The notes beneath the pieces are model-generated. The model saw only the letters and a list, made by a program, of their open reading frames with translations. It made no database searches and was not told the origin of the DNA. DNA of 64,000 nt, from positions 1,860,001-1,924,000 of the forward strand of contig OY829943.1 in NCBI GenBank assembly GCA_963692465.1, written 5' to 3'. The stretch's first letter is position 1. Each line of letters opens with the position of its first letter. Shown piece by piece: positions 18,092-26,409 of this stretch. The position numbers and the translations under genes are program-made. This DNA is from JAUZOB01 sp963692465 (lineage in GTDB: Bacteria; Bacteroidota; Bacteroidia; Bacteroidales; Prolixibacteraceae).

Positions 18092-20233
18092 ATGAAAAGG
18101 GACAAGAAAAAAAACCGGGGATTGACTTTTAATAAGAAGGTCCTCAAAACACAGATAATGGGTATCTTAAAAGAGAACCCTCAGGAAAATTATAATTACC
18201 GGCAGGTTGCTGCGATCCTTAATATTAAAGACAATGAGAATCGAGCTTTGATTGGGGTTGCTTTTGCCGAGTTAAAAGAGGGGAATCTGGTTGATGAGAT
18301 AGAGCGAGGCCGTTATCGACTGAAGTCCAAAATCAGAGATCTGATCGGTATTATTGATATTACCACATCCGGAGAAGGGCGTCTTCACTCGGATGAATTA
18401 GAGGAACCGGTATCTATCGGGCATGACAATTTGTTGCATGCGATGAATGGGGATAAGGTTCGTGTTTCTCTTTATGCCCGTCATAAAAAAAGAGAACCGG
18501 AAGGAGAAGTTGCTGAAATTATTGAACGCGCAAAATCTACTTTTGTGGGAACGATTGAGATGTCTAAGAATTATGCATTTTTTATCCCCTCCGGGAAACA
18601 AAATTTTGACATTTTTATCGCAAAAGATAAGTTGAAAGGCGCCCTTGACGGGCAGAAGGCTATTGCCCGGATTATTGAATGGCCGGAAAGGGCTAAAAAT
18701 CCTTTTGGCGAAATTGTTGAGGTTCTTGGTGATGCCGGTGAAAATCAGACTGAGATGCATGCCATTCTTGCCGAATATGATTTGCCTTTACGTTTTCCGG
18801 ATGATGTGTTAAAGGAGGCTGATAAAATCTCATTGGAAATCTCTGCTGAAGAAATTGCAAAACGACGGGATTTCAGAGAGGCCGTTACTTTTACTATTGA
18901 CCCGAAAGATGCTAAAGATTTTGATGATGCACTCTCTATCGGGATTCTTCCCAATGGAAATTGGGAGGTCGGAGTTCATATTGCCGATGTAACTCATTAT
19001 GTATTGCCCGGCTCAGTCCTTGAAAAAGAAGCTTGCGAACGTGCCACTTCTGTTTATCTGGTCGATCGGGTTGTTCCGATGCTTCCTGAGCGTCTTTCCA
19101 ATGGAGTCTGTTCCTTGCGTCCCGATGAGGATAAACTTTGTTTCTCGGCTGTTTTTGAAATGGACGAAGAAGCAAAAGTTCTTAATGAATGGTTTGGAAA
19201 GACCATCATTCATTCCAATCGTCGGTTTACTTATGATGAGGCTCAGTCCATTATTGAAACGGGAGAAGGGGACTATAAGGAAGAAGTACTCAAAATGTAT
19301 CATCTTTCGGAGAAATTAAGAACCCGTCGGTTCAGTAGCGGATCTATTGCTTTTGATCGTGAAGAAGTCAAGTTTGATCTTGATGAGAAGGGAAAACCGC
19401 TCGGTGTTTATTTTAAAGTCTCGAAAGAGGCCAACTTTCTGGTTGAGGAATTTATGCTTCTTGCCAATCGCAGGGTTGCAGAGAGAATAGGGAAGCCGTC
19501 AGACCATAAGCCTGCCCGTACTTTTGTTTATCGTATTCACGATCGTCCCGACCCTGAAAAAATTCAGTCATTCAATACTTTTATAGCAAAGTTCGGATAT
19601 GGAATCCAGCTTACCTCTTCCAAGGCAATTGCAACTTCTATGAACAAGTTGCTTAATAACGTAACCGGGCATAAAGAGCAGAACGTTATTGAGACGCTGG
19701 CAATCCGGACTATGGCAAAAGCGGAGTATTCAACAAGAAATATTGGCCATTACGGGTTATCTTTTGATTATTACACGCATTTCACCTCTCCTATCAGGCG
19801 TTATCCTGATATGATGGTTCATCGGCTGTTGCAGCGATATATTGATGGAGGCAAGTCTGCTGATGCCAAAAAATATGAAGACCTTTGCAAGCATTCTTCT
19901 GATATGGAAAACCGGTCAGCCAATGCTGAACGCTCTTCCATTAAATACAAACAAGTTGAGTTCATGAGTGGTAAAATCGGACAGGTCTTTGATGGGGTCA
20001 TTTCCGGGGTTACCGAATGGGGATTGTATGTTGAGCTCGTTGAGAATAAGTGTGAGGGGATGGTTCCTTTGCGTGAGTTAGATGATGACTTCTATATTTT
20101 TGATGAAAAGAACTATTGTATTATCGGGAAACGGACCGCAAAAAAGTTTCAGTTGGGGGATGAAGTGAAGGTGGAAATTGTAAGGGCAAATCTGCTTAAA
20201 AGGCAACTGGATTTTATGTTCGTCAAGTCATAA
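18092..20233 (+). CDS. rnr: Ribonuclease R
   Basis: Processive 3'-5' exoribonuclease that degrades structured RNA and takes part in rRNA quality control. The 713 residues show, in order, a basic start, a winged helix (about 20-75), cold-shock domains (about 80-215), the catalytic RNB domain with DPKDAKDFDDALSI (about 270-283) that supplies the metal-binding Asp residues, FTSPIRRYPDMMVHRLLQRYI, and a C-terminal S1 domain (VFDGVISGVTEWGLYVEL). No other gene belongs obviously to the transcription unit; a TetR gene follows after 62 bp. Confidence 0.95.
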   Translation: MKRDKKKNRGLTFNKKVLKTQIMGILKENPQENYNYRQVAAILNIKDNENRALIGVAFAELKEGNLVDEIERGRYRLKSKIRDLIGIIDITTSGEGRLHSDELEEPVSIGHDNLLHAMNGDKVRVSLYARHKKREPEGEVAEIIERAKSTFVGTIEMSKNYAFFIPSGKQNFDIFIAKDKLKGALDGQKAIARIIEWPERAKNPFGEIVEVLGDAGENQTEMHAILAEYDLPLRFPDDVLKEADKISLEISAEEIAKRRDFREAVTFTIDPKDAKDFDDALSIGILPNGNWEVGVHIADVTHYVLPGSVLEKEACERATSVYLVDRVVPMLPERLSNGVCSLRPDEDKLCFSAVFEMDEEAKVLNEWFGKTIIHSNRRFTYDEAQSIIETGEGDYKEEVLKMYHLSEKLRTRRFSSGSIAFDREEVKFDLDEKGKPLGVYFKVSKEANFLVEEFMLLANRRVAERIGKPSDHKPARTFVYRIHDRPDPEKIQSFNTFIAKFGYGIQLTSSKAIATSMNKLLNNVTGHKEQNVIETLAIRTMAKAEYSTRNIGHYGLSFDYYTHFTSPIRRYPDMMVHRLLQRYIDGGKSADAKKYEDLCKHSSDMENRSANAERSSIKYKQVEFMSGKIGQVFDGVISGVTEWGLYVELVENKCEGMVPLRELDDDFYIFDEKNYCIIGKRTAKKFQLGDEVKVEIVRANLLKRQLDFMFVKS

Positions 20234-20266
20234 AGCGCGAAAGCATTTACAATTTTATTATTTTCT

Positions 20267-20274
20267 TATATTTG
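20267..20274 (+). promoter_or_regulatory. -7 box of the second TetR gene (TATATTTG)
   Basis: Exact consensus. It overlaps the upstream TTG (20272) of the open frame, which places the real start at the ATG 20296. Confidence 0.65.
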
Positions 20275-20295
20275 CACGATTCAAATTCTTTGCCC

Positions 20296-20904
20296 ATGGT
20301 TGTAAATAACGAAAACGGATCAACCAAGAGAGATCTTAATCGTGAGAACATTCTGAATATTGCTCAGGAAATTTTCAGTAAATATGGTTATAAGAAAACT
20401 ACTCTTGATGATATTGCAAATGCAGTAAGAAAAGGTAAAAGTTCGCTTTATTATTATTTTAATAGCAAAGAAGATCTTTTCCAAGCCGTTATATATAAGG
20501 AAGTAGAGATCTTAAAACACGAGTTAGAGAAGGTTGTATTTAAGAACACAACTCCGGAGGAGAAGTTTCGTGAATACATCCTCACTAAGGTTGTCACTTT
20601 TCATCAATTGGCGAATCTTTATCAGGTCCTGGAAAATGATATTACAACCATAGAGTTTATTGACAAGATAAAAGATCAGTATGAACAGAATGAAGTTCGC
20701 TTAATTAAGCGTATTCTGATTGAAGGAGTTCGGCGTAATCGATTTAAAATTAACGATTTCAATGGGGCAGCCCTAGGTATTATGACTGTCATTAAGGGGC
20801 TTGAGTTCCCTATCTCTGCTGAGTTGTCCAATAAACAAGATCTTGAGAATACGGTAGATAATATTCTTCATATTCTTTTTTACGGGATTGTGAGAAGGGA
20901 TTAA
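20296..20904 (+). CDS. TetR/AcrR-family transcriptional regulator
   Basis: 202 residues. The HTH region runs NILNIAQEIFSKYGYKKTTLDDIANAVRKGKSSLYYYFNSKEDLFQAV (about 18-65), the rest being a helical ligand domain. No efflux gene is adjacent: it lies between rnr and the convergent cysS, so its target must be elsewhere or itself. No clear inverted repeat is seen around its -7 box. Confidence 0.9.
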   Translation: MVVNNENGSTKRDLNRENILNIAQEIFSKYGYKKTTLDDIANAVRKGKSSLYYYFNSKEDLFQAVIYKEVEILKHELEKVVFKNTTPEEKFREYILTKVVTFHQLANLYQVLENDITTIEFIDKIKDQYEQNEVRLIKRILIEGVRRNRFKINDFNGAALGIMTVIKGLEFPISAELSNKQDLENTVDNILHILFYGIVRRD

Positions 20905-20916
20905 AACATCCCTTCT
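20893..20916. terminator. Short hairpin at the TetR stop codon
   Basis: 9-bp arms AGAAGGGAT and ATCCCTTCT (20893-20901, 20908-20916) overlap the end of the TetR gene and face the cysS end. There is no T run, so terminator function is uncertain. Confidence 0.4.
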
Positions 20917-20933
20917 GCACGGTTAACCGTATA

Positions 20934-22412
20934 TTATTTCTCTTTAAACTCCCATTCGAAGCCGTCTTTACGATCTTTAACTTCAAATCCAAGTTGGGTT
21001 AATTCGTTACGAATATGGTCGGCTGTTCCCCAATCTTTGTTGTTTTTAGCTTCCAATCGAAGGTTGAGTAGAAGATCAACAACCTGTCCCATGATCTGAT
21101 CGTGATTCGAAGTACCTACTGCTTCCTCTTTTAGTCCGAGAATATTGAATACGAAATCATGGAAAAGAGACTGTAATTCTTTTAAGTCAGTTTCACTAAC
21201 AGAGTCTTTCCCATCGTTGATCGAATTGATCATCTTTACGGCATCAAAGAGATGAGCAATCAGAATCGGACTATTCATATCGTCACTCATTGCTTCATAA
21301 CAGTTGCTCTTTAATGTAGCGACATCGATTGATGAAGATGCAGAGGGAGTGAGTTTACTAAGAACCTGAGCGGCTTTCATCAAGCGATCCATTCCTTTTT
21401 CTGCGGCCTGAAGAGCTTCGTTGGAGAAGTCCAGCGGACTACGATAATGAGCCTGAAGAATGAAAAAACGAATCGTCATCGGACTGTAAGCTTGTTCGAG
21501 TAAACGATGATTTCCGGAGAATAATTCATCCAGGGTAATGAAGTTACCCAGTGATTTTCCCATCTTCTGTCCGTTGATGGTAATCAGGTTATTATGCATC
21601 CAGTAATGAACCGACTCTTTTCCATAAGCAGCAACCGATTGAGCGATTTCCGCTTCATGATGTGGAAAAATGAGGTCCATTCCTCCTCCATGTATATCAA
21701 AAACATCTCCCAGATATTTGCAACTCATGGCTGTACATTCCATGTGCCATCCCGGGAATCCTTCACTCCAGGGAGAAGGCCAGTGCATGATGTGTTCGGG
21801 ACTGGCTTTTTTCCAAAGTGCAAAGTCAAGAGAAGAATGTTTTTCTTCCTGTCCGTCTAATTCGCGGGTATTGGATAATAGATCTTCAATCCGGCGACCT
21901 GAAAGAGTTCCGTAATTATGAGTTTTTGCATATTTTTCAACATCAAAATAGACCGATCCGTTTGATTCGTAAGCATAACCAGCCTCCAGTATTTGCTTAA
22001 CGACGGCAATCTGTTCGATGATATGTCCGGATGCCCGAGGTTCGATGCTTGGCGGTAAAACGTTGAGCTCGTTCATATTCTTGTGATAGCTCAAGGTATA
22101 GCGCTGTACGATCTCCATCGGTTCAAGCTGTTCCAGTTTGGCTTTCCGGCCGATTTTATCTTCTCCTTCGTCGGCATCATTTACCAGATGGCCGACATCG
22201 GTGATATTTCGCACATAACGTACTTTGTATCCCAGATGGGTGAGGTATCTGAATAACAGGTCAAAGGTAATTGCAGCACGGGCATGCCCCAGATGGGCTT
22301 CGCCATAGACGGTCGGTCCACATACGTACATCCCTACCCGATTCGGGTGTATCGGAGCAAACAACTCTTTCTTTCGCGAAAGTGTATTATAAAGAATGAA
22401 TTTCCGGTCCAT
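20934..22412 (-). CDS. cysS: Cysteinyl-tRNA synthetase
   Basis: Charges tRNA-Cys. The 492 residues show the class I HIGH box in YGEAHLGHARAA, the zinc-binding Cys of MYVCGPTVYG, WHMECTAMSCKYLG and the HHEAEIAQS segment, plus the KMSKS loop as GQKMGKSLGNF. The C-terminal anticodon domain ends EWEFKEK. A TAACTTTG -7 box at 22441-22448 with CTTG 19 bp upstream fits the Bacteroidetes promoter. Confidence 0.96.
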   Translation of the reverse strand: MDRKFILYNTLSRKKELFAPIHPNRVGMYVCGPTVYGEAHLGHARAAITFDLLFRYLTHLGYKVRYVRNITDVGHLVNDADEGEDKIGRKAKLEQLEPMEIVQRYTLSYHKNMNELNVLPPSIEPRASGHIIEQIAVVKQILEAGYAYESNGSVYFDVEKYAKTHNYGTLSGRRIEDLLSNTRELDGQEEKHSSLDFALWKKASPEHIMHWPSPWSEGFPGWHMECTAMSCKYLGDVFDIHGGGMDLIFPHHEAEIAQSVAAYGKESVHYWMHNNLITINGQKMGKSLGNFITLDELFSGNHRLLEQAYSPMTIRFFILQAHYRSPLDFSNEALQAAEKGMDRLMKAAQVLSKLTPSASSSIDVATLKSNCYEAMSDDMNSPILIAHLFDAVKMINSINDGKDSVSETDLKELQSLFHDFVFNILGLKEEAVGTSNHDQIMGQVVDLLLNLRLEAKNNKDWGTADHIRNELTQLGFEVKDRKDGFEWEFKEK

Positions 22413-22440
22413 ATCTCACTTATTCATAACATTGAGCTTA

Positions 22441-22448
22441 CAAAGTTA
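22441..22448 (-). promoter_or_regulatory. -7 box of cysS (TAACTTTG)
   Basis: Exact consensus on the minus strand with TTG as -33 element separated by 19 bp, the usual spacing. Confidence 0.7.
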
Positions 22449-22518
22449 TTAATCGGGCGTCAAACCGCAAGCTTCATCGGGGAGAATCAGTCCCTATTTA
22501 TCTTTTGTTCATAAAAAA

Positions 22519-22560
22519 GAGGAGAAAAATCCCCAAATGACTTGGTGTATTTTTCTCCTC
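22519..22560 (-). terminator. Terminator of the DUF4838 gene
   Basis: 12-bp arms (22519-22530 and 22549-22560), then T-rich sequence in the minus direction (22518-22512), 28 bp after the stop codon. Confidence 0.85.
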
Positions 22561-22587
22561 CTGATTGAAAAGTGATAAAGATTCGGT

Positions 22588-24834
22588 TTATCGAACGACA
22601 ATCTCGTCGAGGAAAACCCATGATTTTCCACCTTCCGAAGCATGCCATGCCGGTAATTGGTGGGTTCCTTCAACATGGAATCGAATATAGCGAACATCTC
22701 CTGGTATTCGGCTAAAGACGAAAGTATGTGTAACATCTTCCTTTTGCTGATCATCTGCGATTTCAAGAGTCCCTGCATCTTTATATTTCTTTCCGTCAAC
22801 AGAGGTCATGCACGACACTCGGTGAGGGAGTAATATCCAGCTTTTGGGGTCGTAAAGAGCACTGATTTTTATTTCATGTGGAGTACATCTTTTTTGCAGA
22901 TCAAGATTCAGATCAAAATCGCAAGCTTCCCATCCTAACCAGTGGACTTTAAAATCATTGGCCCCTTGAACTCCATTGGTCAGGGTTGCAGGGTTCCCTT
23001 CCGAAAACCGGGGACTTGGACTGGGATTGGTGGTAACCGGTTTTCGGAAGGCCAGGTTACCGACAACCTGAACGTCGAGGGACCGCTGTGTTGCCTGACA
23101 GTAAGCTGCGGGAGAAAATCCCGATTCATTTACGCTCTTTACTCCATTCGTCTGGCAGGTAGCCAGGAAAGATTTTAAAATATTCTCCATCTCCGGACGG
23201 ATGGTATAGACTCCGTCGGTTTCGTTGTACCATCCGCGAGAGTCAAACATCTCGTTTTTCCCAATTTCCATGATCGCATATTGTAGCGGAAGTTGTGCTA
23301 CAAGTACCCGCTGATAGGCTGCACTGTCATTCTGAACAACCTCCAGTGCATGTTGAAAAAGGTCTTTATAAATATCAATGTTGGACGCAGAAAGATAACC
23401 TTTGTTATGACTTACCGGTGACTCATAGATGTCAAGTCCCTCGTTGTGAACCGCGACTTCCTGTTGCAGCCGATTGATGTATCGATTGATCCAGGGAGCT
23501 GCTGCTCCGTAATAATCCTGTAGAAATTCATTTGTCAGCGAATCGGTATTTACCTGAGGATTCCATAAGAGATGGGCAATCAGGAAGCTTTTTAGTTCGG
23601 AAAATTCATGTCCGGGAGAAGTGTTGGTCTGTTGAAAATTTTCAAGAGCCTTGTTATGTGTAAAAAATTGGATGTTAGGCTGAAGGGTATTCAGGTTCGG
23701 AAACGGACTGACATGATGGGAAAAATTAACGGTGTAGTCCCATAAAAAAATATGTTTTGAGATCTTACCCCAATCGGTGATGTCTTTTACGAACGACTGA
23801 CTGGCCGGATCGGTAGCAATCGGTTTACTTCGGTTCAGTTCGATAGTGCAAAGCATGATCTGAACATTGGATGCCGGTTTGGTTATTTTAGGAGCCTGCC
23901 GGGAATACTGATAAGCCAGTGTTGAGATAATCTTATCCGGGAAATGAGCTGCAATTTGATTTACGAAACGAATGATCGGACCCGATGGGGAACCTTCTTC
24001 TGCAATAACTTTAGAACATTCCGGGCATTGACAGTAGGATGGATTATCGTTTTGGCTAACCGACCAGATTTTCTTATCGGGTTGTTTTTTCATCTCTTCG
24101 GTCAACCGTTCAATGGCAACGCGAAGAACTTCGGGGTTAGAAAGGCATAGCTGGTTATGCACCCGTTTCCCGTTTATCAGGGCGAAATATTCCGGATGTT
24201 CGTTAAAGTATGTGGCTCTTGGGATAATTCGCTCGAAGGTGTGTACAAAGTAACCTCTGGCGAAAACCTCATCTACATCGTTGAGCCGCATCCAGTCTTT
24301 GTAGTCTTTATTGGTGATAAAGTCTCCGTTTATCTCCCGAAAAGAACAGACCGGTTTATCTTTTAGATACACATAAGGAAGCAGTACCGTGGACTGAAGG
24401 GGAACAATTTCCATGGTCGGACTATATTTGCGGCAGCTTTCGTATTTTTCAAGGAAAGAGACTACCCCGTAAATGGTTCCTTTTTGTGCTCCGCCGAGAA
24501 TAAACAACCGTGTTCCCTGGGTTGTGATCAGAAATTCGTCCGGCTCCATAGAAGAGATCGGAGCATTTGTTTTTATGCGTCGATTGGTTTTTCCAATGAT
24601 GATTTCTTTTCGGGATTCTTTTCCCTGATCAGACACGATAGGAAGAGTACACCCTGAGATTTTGAACAGATAGTGTTGAAGCAATGAGGCCGCCCGTTGT
24701 TCTGAAGAATCAGCCTTGACCGGAATAACAATCCGATAATCGGACTTCCCGTCTTTGATGAGGACTTTCTGGTTTCCTGCATTTACCCCTAAACACAAGA
24801 AAAGAAGCAGTCCCACGATAAAGAAAGATTTCAT
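22588..24834 (-). CDS. Secreted DUF4838 protein with C-terminal carbohydrate-binding-like domain
   Basis: 748 residues from the ATG at 24834, beginning with a signal peptide (SFFIVGLLLFLCLGVNAG). The N-terminal part (about 25-150) looks like the alpha-glucuronidase/GH20-type N-domain (RAASLLQHYLFKISGCTLPIV, IIIGKT). The centre (about 150-560) is the DUF4838 domain with SVSQNDNPSYCQCPECSKV and HIFLWDYTVNFSHHVSPFPN. The C-terminus (about 610-748) is beta-rich and F5/8-type in character (VRYIRFHVEG). Relatives in Bacteroidetes are presumed glycan-active enzymes; substrate unknown. A TATCTTTG box at 24870-24877 precludes the longer TTG-initiated frame. Confidence 0.82.
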   Translation of the reverse strand: MKSFFIVGLLLFLCLGVNAGNQKVLIKDGKSDYRIVIPVKADSSEQRAASLLQHYLFKISGCTLPIVSDQGKESRKEIIIGKTNRRIKTNAPISSMEPDEFLITTQGTRLFILGGAQKGTIYGVVSFLEKYESCRKYSPTMEIVPLQSTVLLPYVYLKDKPVCSFREINGDFITNKDYKDWMRLNDVDEVFARGYFVHTFERIIPRATYFNEHPEYFALINGKRVHNQLCLSNPEVLRVAIERLTEEMKKQPDKKIWSVSQNDNPSYCQCPECSKVIAEEGSPSGPIIRFVNQIAAHFPDKIISTLAYQYSRQAPKITKPASNVQIMLCTIELNRSKPIATDPASQSFVKDITDWGKISKHIFLWDYTVNFSHHVSPFPNLNTLQPNIQFFTHNKALENFQQTNTSPGHEFSELKSFLIAHLLWNPQVNTDSLTNEFLQDYYGAAAPWINRYINRLQQEVAVHNEGLDIYESPVSHNKGYLSASNIDIYKDLFQHALEVVQNDSAAYQRVLVAQLPLQYAIMEIGKNEMFDSRGWYNETDGVYTIRPEMENILKSFLATCQTNGVKSVNESGFSPAAYCQATQRSLDVQVVGNLAFRKPVTTNPSPSPRFSEGNPATLTNGVQGANDFKVHWLGWEACDFDLNLDLQKRCTPHEIKISALYDPKSWILLPHRVSCMTSVDGKKYKDAGTLEIADDQQKEDVTHTFVFSRIPGDVRYIRFHVEGTHQLPAWHASEGGKSWVFLDEIVVR

Positions 24835-24869
24835 GAGAGTTAAATTTTGGTTTGAATTTTTCAATCAAT

Positions 24870-24877
24870 CAAAGATA
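24870..24877 (-). promoter_or_regulatory. -7 box of the DUF4838 gene (TATCTTTG)
   Basis: Exact consensus on the minus strand. The predicted transcript begins near 24863, so the start must be the ATG at 24834. Confidence 0.65.
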
Positions 24878-25153
24878 AATATAGAATGGAAAATTGAGCG
24901 GGTTTTTTAACGAAAGGAACAATAATGCTTATATTCAAAAATAGAGAACGGAGGAACTCCACAACAAAAAACAGAAAGGAACGCACTCTAAATTAAGACT
25001 ATTAAAATGGGAAATAACTTTTAGCGAAGCGTCAATAAAGTTATTCTCATTTTAACAGCTCATCATCAGCAGCAGAAATGTACTGATAACTAGTTAATAA
25101 CATAAGTCTACTTTATCATGAAAAAAGGGAAACTGTTATTAGAAAATTGAAAT

Positions 25154-25233
25154 TGTATAACTATTTTAGTGAACAAATATTCTACTGTATACTTATTCCA
25201 GTTGAGACATTCAAAAGTGTATACTTATTTTAG
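25154..25233. repeat. Three 16-bp direct repeats, exact 32-bp period
   Basis: The copies start at 25154, 25186 and 25218; the last two share the 12-mer TGTATACTTATT, and the first reads TGTATAACTATTTTAG. The intervening 16-bp stretches are unrelated to each other. Confidence 0.75.
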
Positions 25234-25268
25234 GAAAGGTCAAGGGAAGGTCATAAGCAATACTTCAC

Positions 25269-25306
25269 AGGTGGTTTAGAGGTGGTTCGTAGGTGGTTTA
25301 TAGGTG
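25269..25306. repeat. 11-bp tandem repeats (AGGTGGTTnnn)
   Basis: AGGTGGTTTAG, AGGTGGTTCGT and AGGTGGTTTAT follow one another directly at 25269, 25280 and 25291, with a partial fourth unit at 25302. Confidence 0.8.
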
Positions 25307-25333
25307 CTCAGCACCTATAAACCACCTACGAAC
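25285..25333. repeat. 49-bp perfect palindrome
   Basis: 24-bp arms (25285-25308 and 25310-25333) are perfectly complementary around a single C at 25309. The left arm contains the last tandem units. No T run follows directly on either strand. Confidence 0.85.
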
Positions 25334-25386
25334 TTTTCCGCAATCAGCTCTATGAATAAAACTAAAAACTATTCGGATATAAAAAT

Positions 25387-25423
25387 AAAAGGGTGGTTCC
25401 TCTTTAATAGGAACCACCCTTTT
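25387..25423. terminator. Terminator of metF
   Basis: 15-bp perfect arms (25387-25401 and 25409-25423) with a 7-nt loop, 21 bp after the metF stop; the arms begin with A runs and end with T runs on both strands. Confidence 0.9.
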
Positions 25424-25444
25424 TTGAGATCGTATATTTTTTGC

Positions 25445-26398
25445 TTAAAAAGCTGCTTTGATAATTTCCCGGGTATTATCAGAAATCCCGTAGGTGTAAA
25501 AATGCAGACAGGGAACGTGATGGGCAATAAGATCGCGGGCTTGTTGAATAGCCCACGCTGTTCCTACCTGCCTGACTTCCTGATCATTTTTGCATCGATC
25601 TAATTCTGTGGCGAATTCGAATGGGAAGGTTGCATTAAAAATCTTGGGCAGGACGGTCAGCTGACTTTTGTGAGAGATCGGTTTGAGTCCCGGAATAATG
25701 GGGACGGTAATTCCGATCTGACGACAGCGATCGACGAAATCATAGTATTTCTGATTATCGAAAAACATCTGAGTTACAATATAGTTGGCTCCGGCATCGA
25801 CTTTCTGTTTTAAGTATTGAAGATCGACTTCAGGGTTGGGCGATTCGGAATGTTTTTCAGGATATCCGGCGACTCCGACACAGAAGTCCATGGCTGTTTT
25901 GTTCTTTAACTCGGGGTCAAGGTAACGACCTTCACGGAGGTTGGCAACCTGACTGACTAATTCATGAGCATACCGATGCCCGTCCTGCTCGGGACGGAAG
26001 ACATTTTCCGTCTTCACTCCGTCACCGCGAAGAGCAAGAATGTTGTCAATTCCCAGAAAATTAAGGTCGATCAAAACATCTTCGGTTTCCTGCTTGGTAA
26101 ATCCTCCGCAAAGGATATGAGGAACAACCGGAATATCATAACGGTATTGAATTGAAGCTGCGATGGCTACGGTTCCGGGGCGTTTGCGAACGACTCTTTT
26201 TTCAATGGATCCGTCTTGCTTTTCATGGAATTCCAATTCGGACCGGTGGGTCGTGATGTTGATATATTTCGGATCGAATTCGATTAAATCTTCAATTGTT
26301 CGATAAAGATTTCCGGCGTTTTGTCCCTTTAAAGGAGGGAGCAGTTCAAAGGAGAAAATCGTTTTTCCTGCGTTTTGGATAATGTCGATGACTTTCAT
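25445..26398 (-). CDS. metF: 5,10-methylenetetrahydrofolate reductase
   Basis: Reduces methylene-THF to methyl-THF with FAD, giving the methyl donor for MetH. The 317 residues show the TIM-barrel family features FSFELLPPLKG near the start, YINITTHRS, HILCGGFTKQETEDVL, NILALRGDG and FITQMFFDNQKYYDFV-type motif (VTQMFFDN). It begins 11 bp after the metH stop, so both are one operon, and it is followed by a strong terminator. Confidence 0.95.
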   Translation of the reverse strand: MKVIDIIQNAGKTIFSFELLPPLKGQNAGNLYRTIEDLIEFDPKYINITTHRSELEFHEKQDGSIEKRVVRKRPGTVAIAASIQYRYDIPVVPHILCGGFTKQETEDVLIDLNFLGIDNILALRGDGVKTENVFRPEQDGHRYAHELVSQVANLREGRYLDPELKNKTAMDFCVGVAGYPEKHSESPNPEVDLQYLKQKVDAGANYIVTQMFFDNQKYYDFVDRCRQIGITVPIIPGLKPISHKSQLTVLPKIFNATFPFEFATELDRCKNDQEVRQVGTAWAIQQARDLIAHHVPCLHFYTYGISDNTREIIKAAF

Positions 26399-26409
26399 TC
26401 GTAATTAGC

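Larger units (their letters stand above)
24835..25444. other. 610-bp gene-free repeat island between DUF4838 and metF
   Basis: No credible gene. From left to right: the DUF4838 -7 box; an imperfect inverted repeat (25002-25055); three 16-bp direct repeats at an exact 32-bp period (25154, 25186, 25218); 11-bp tandem repeats (25269-25306); a 49-bp perfect palindrome (25285-25333); and the metF terminator (25387-25423). Confidence 0.75.

Noticed and set aside
20919..20930. Perfect 12-bp palindrome ACGGTTAACCGT
   Set aside because: Short, at the junction of convergent genes and with no second copy noticed; likely chance or part of the shared terminator region.
25154..25233. CRISPR-like array
   Set aside because: Three copies only, repeats of 16 bp are too short, spacing 16 bp, no cas genes within the window.
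25285..25333. Terminal inverted repeat of an insertion sequence
   Set aside because: The arms are adjacent, with no transposase or second end and no target duplication seen.
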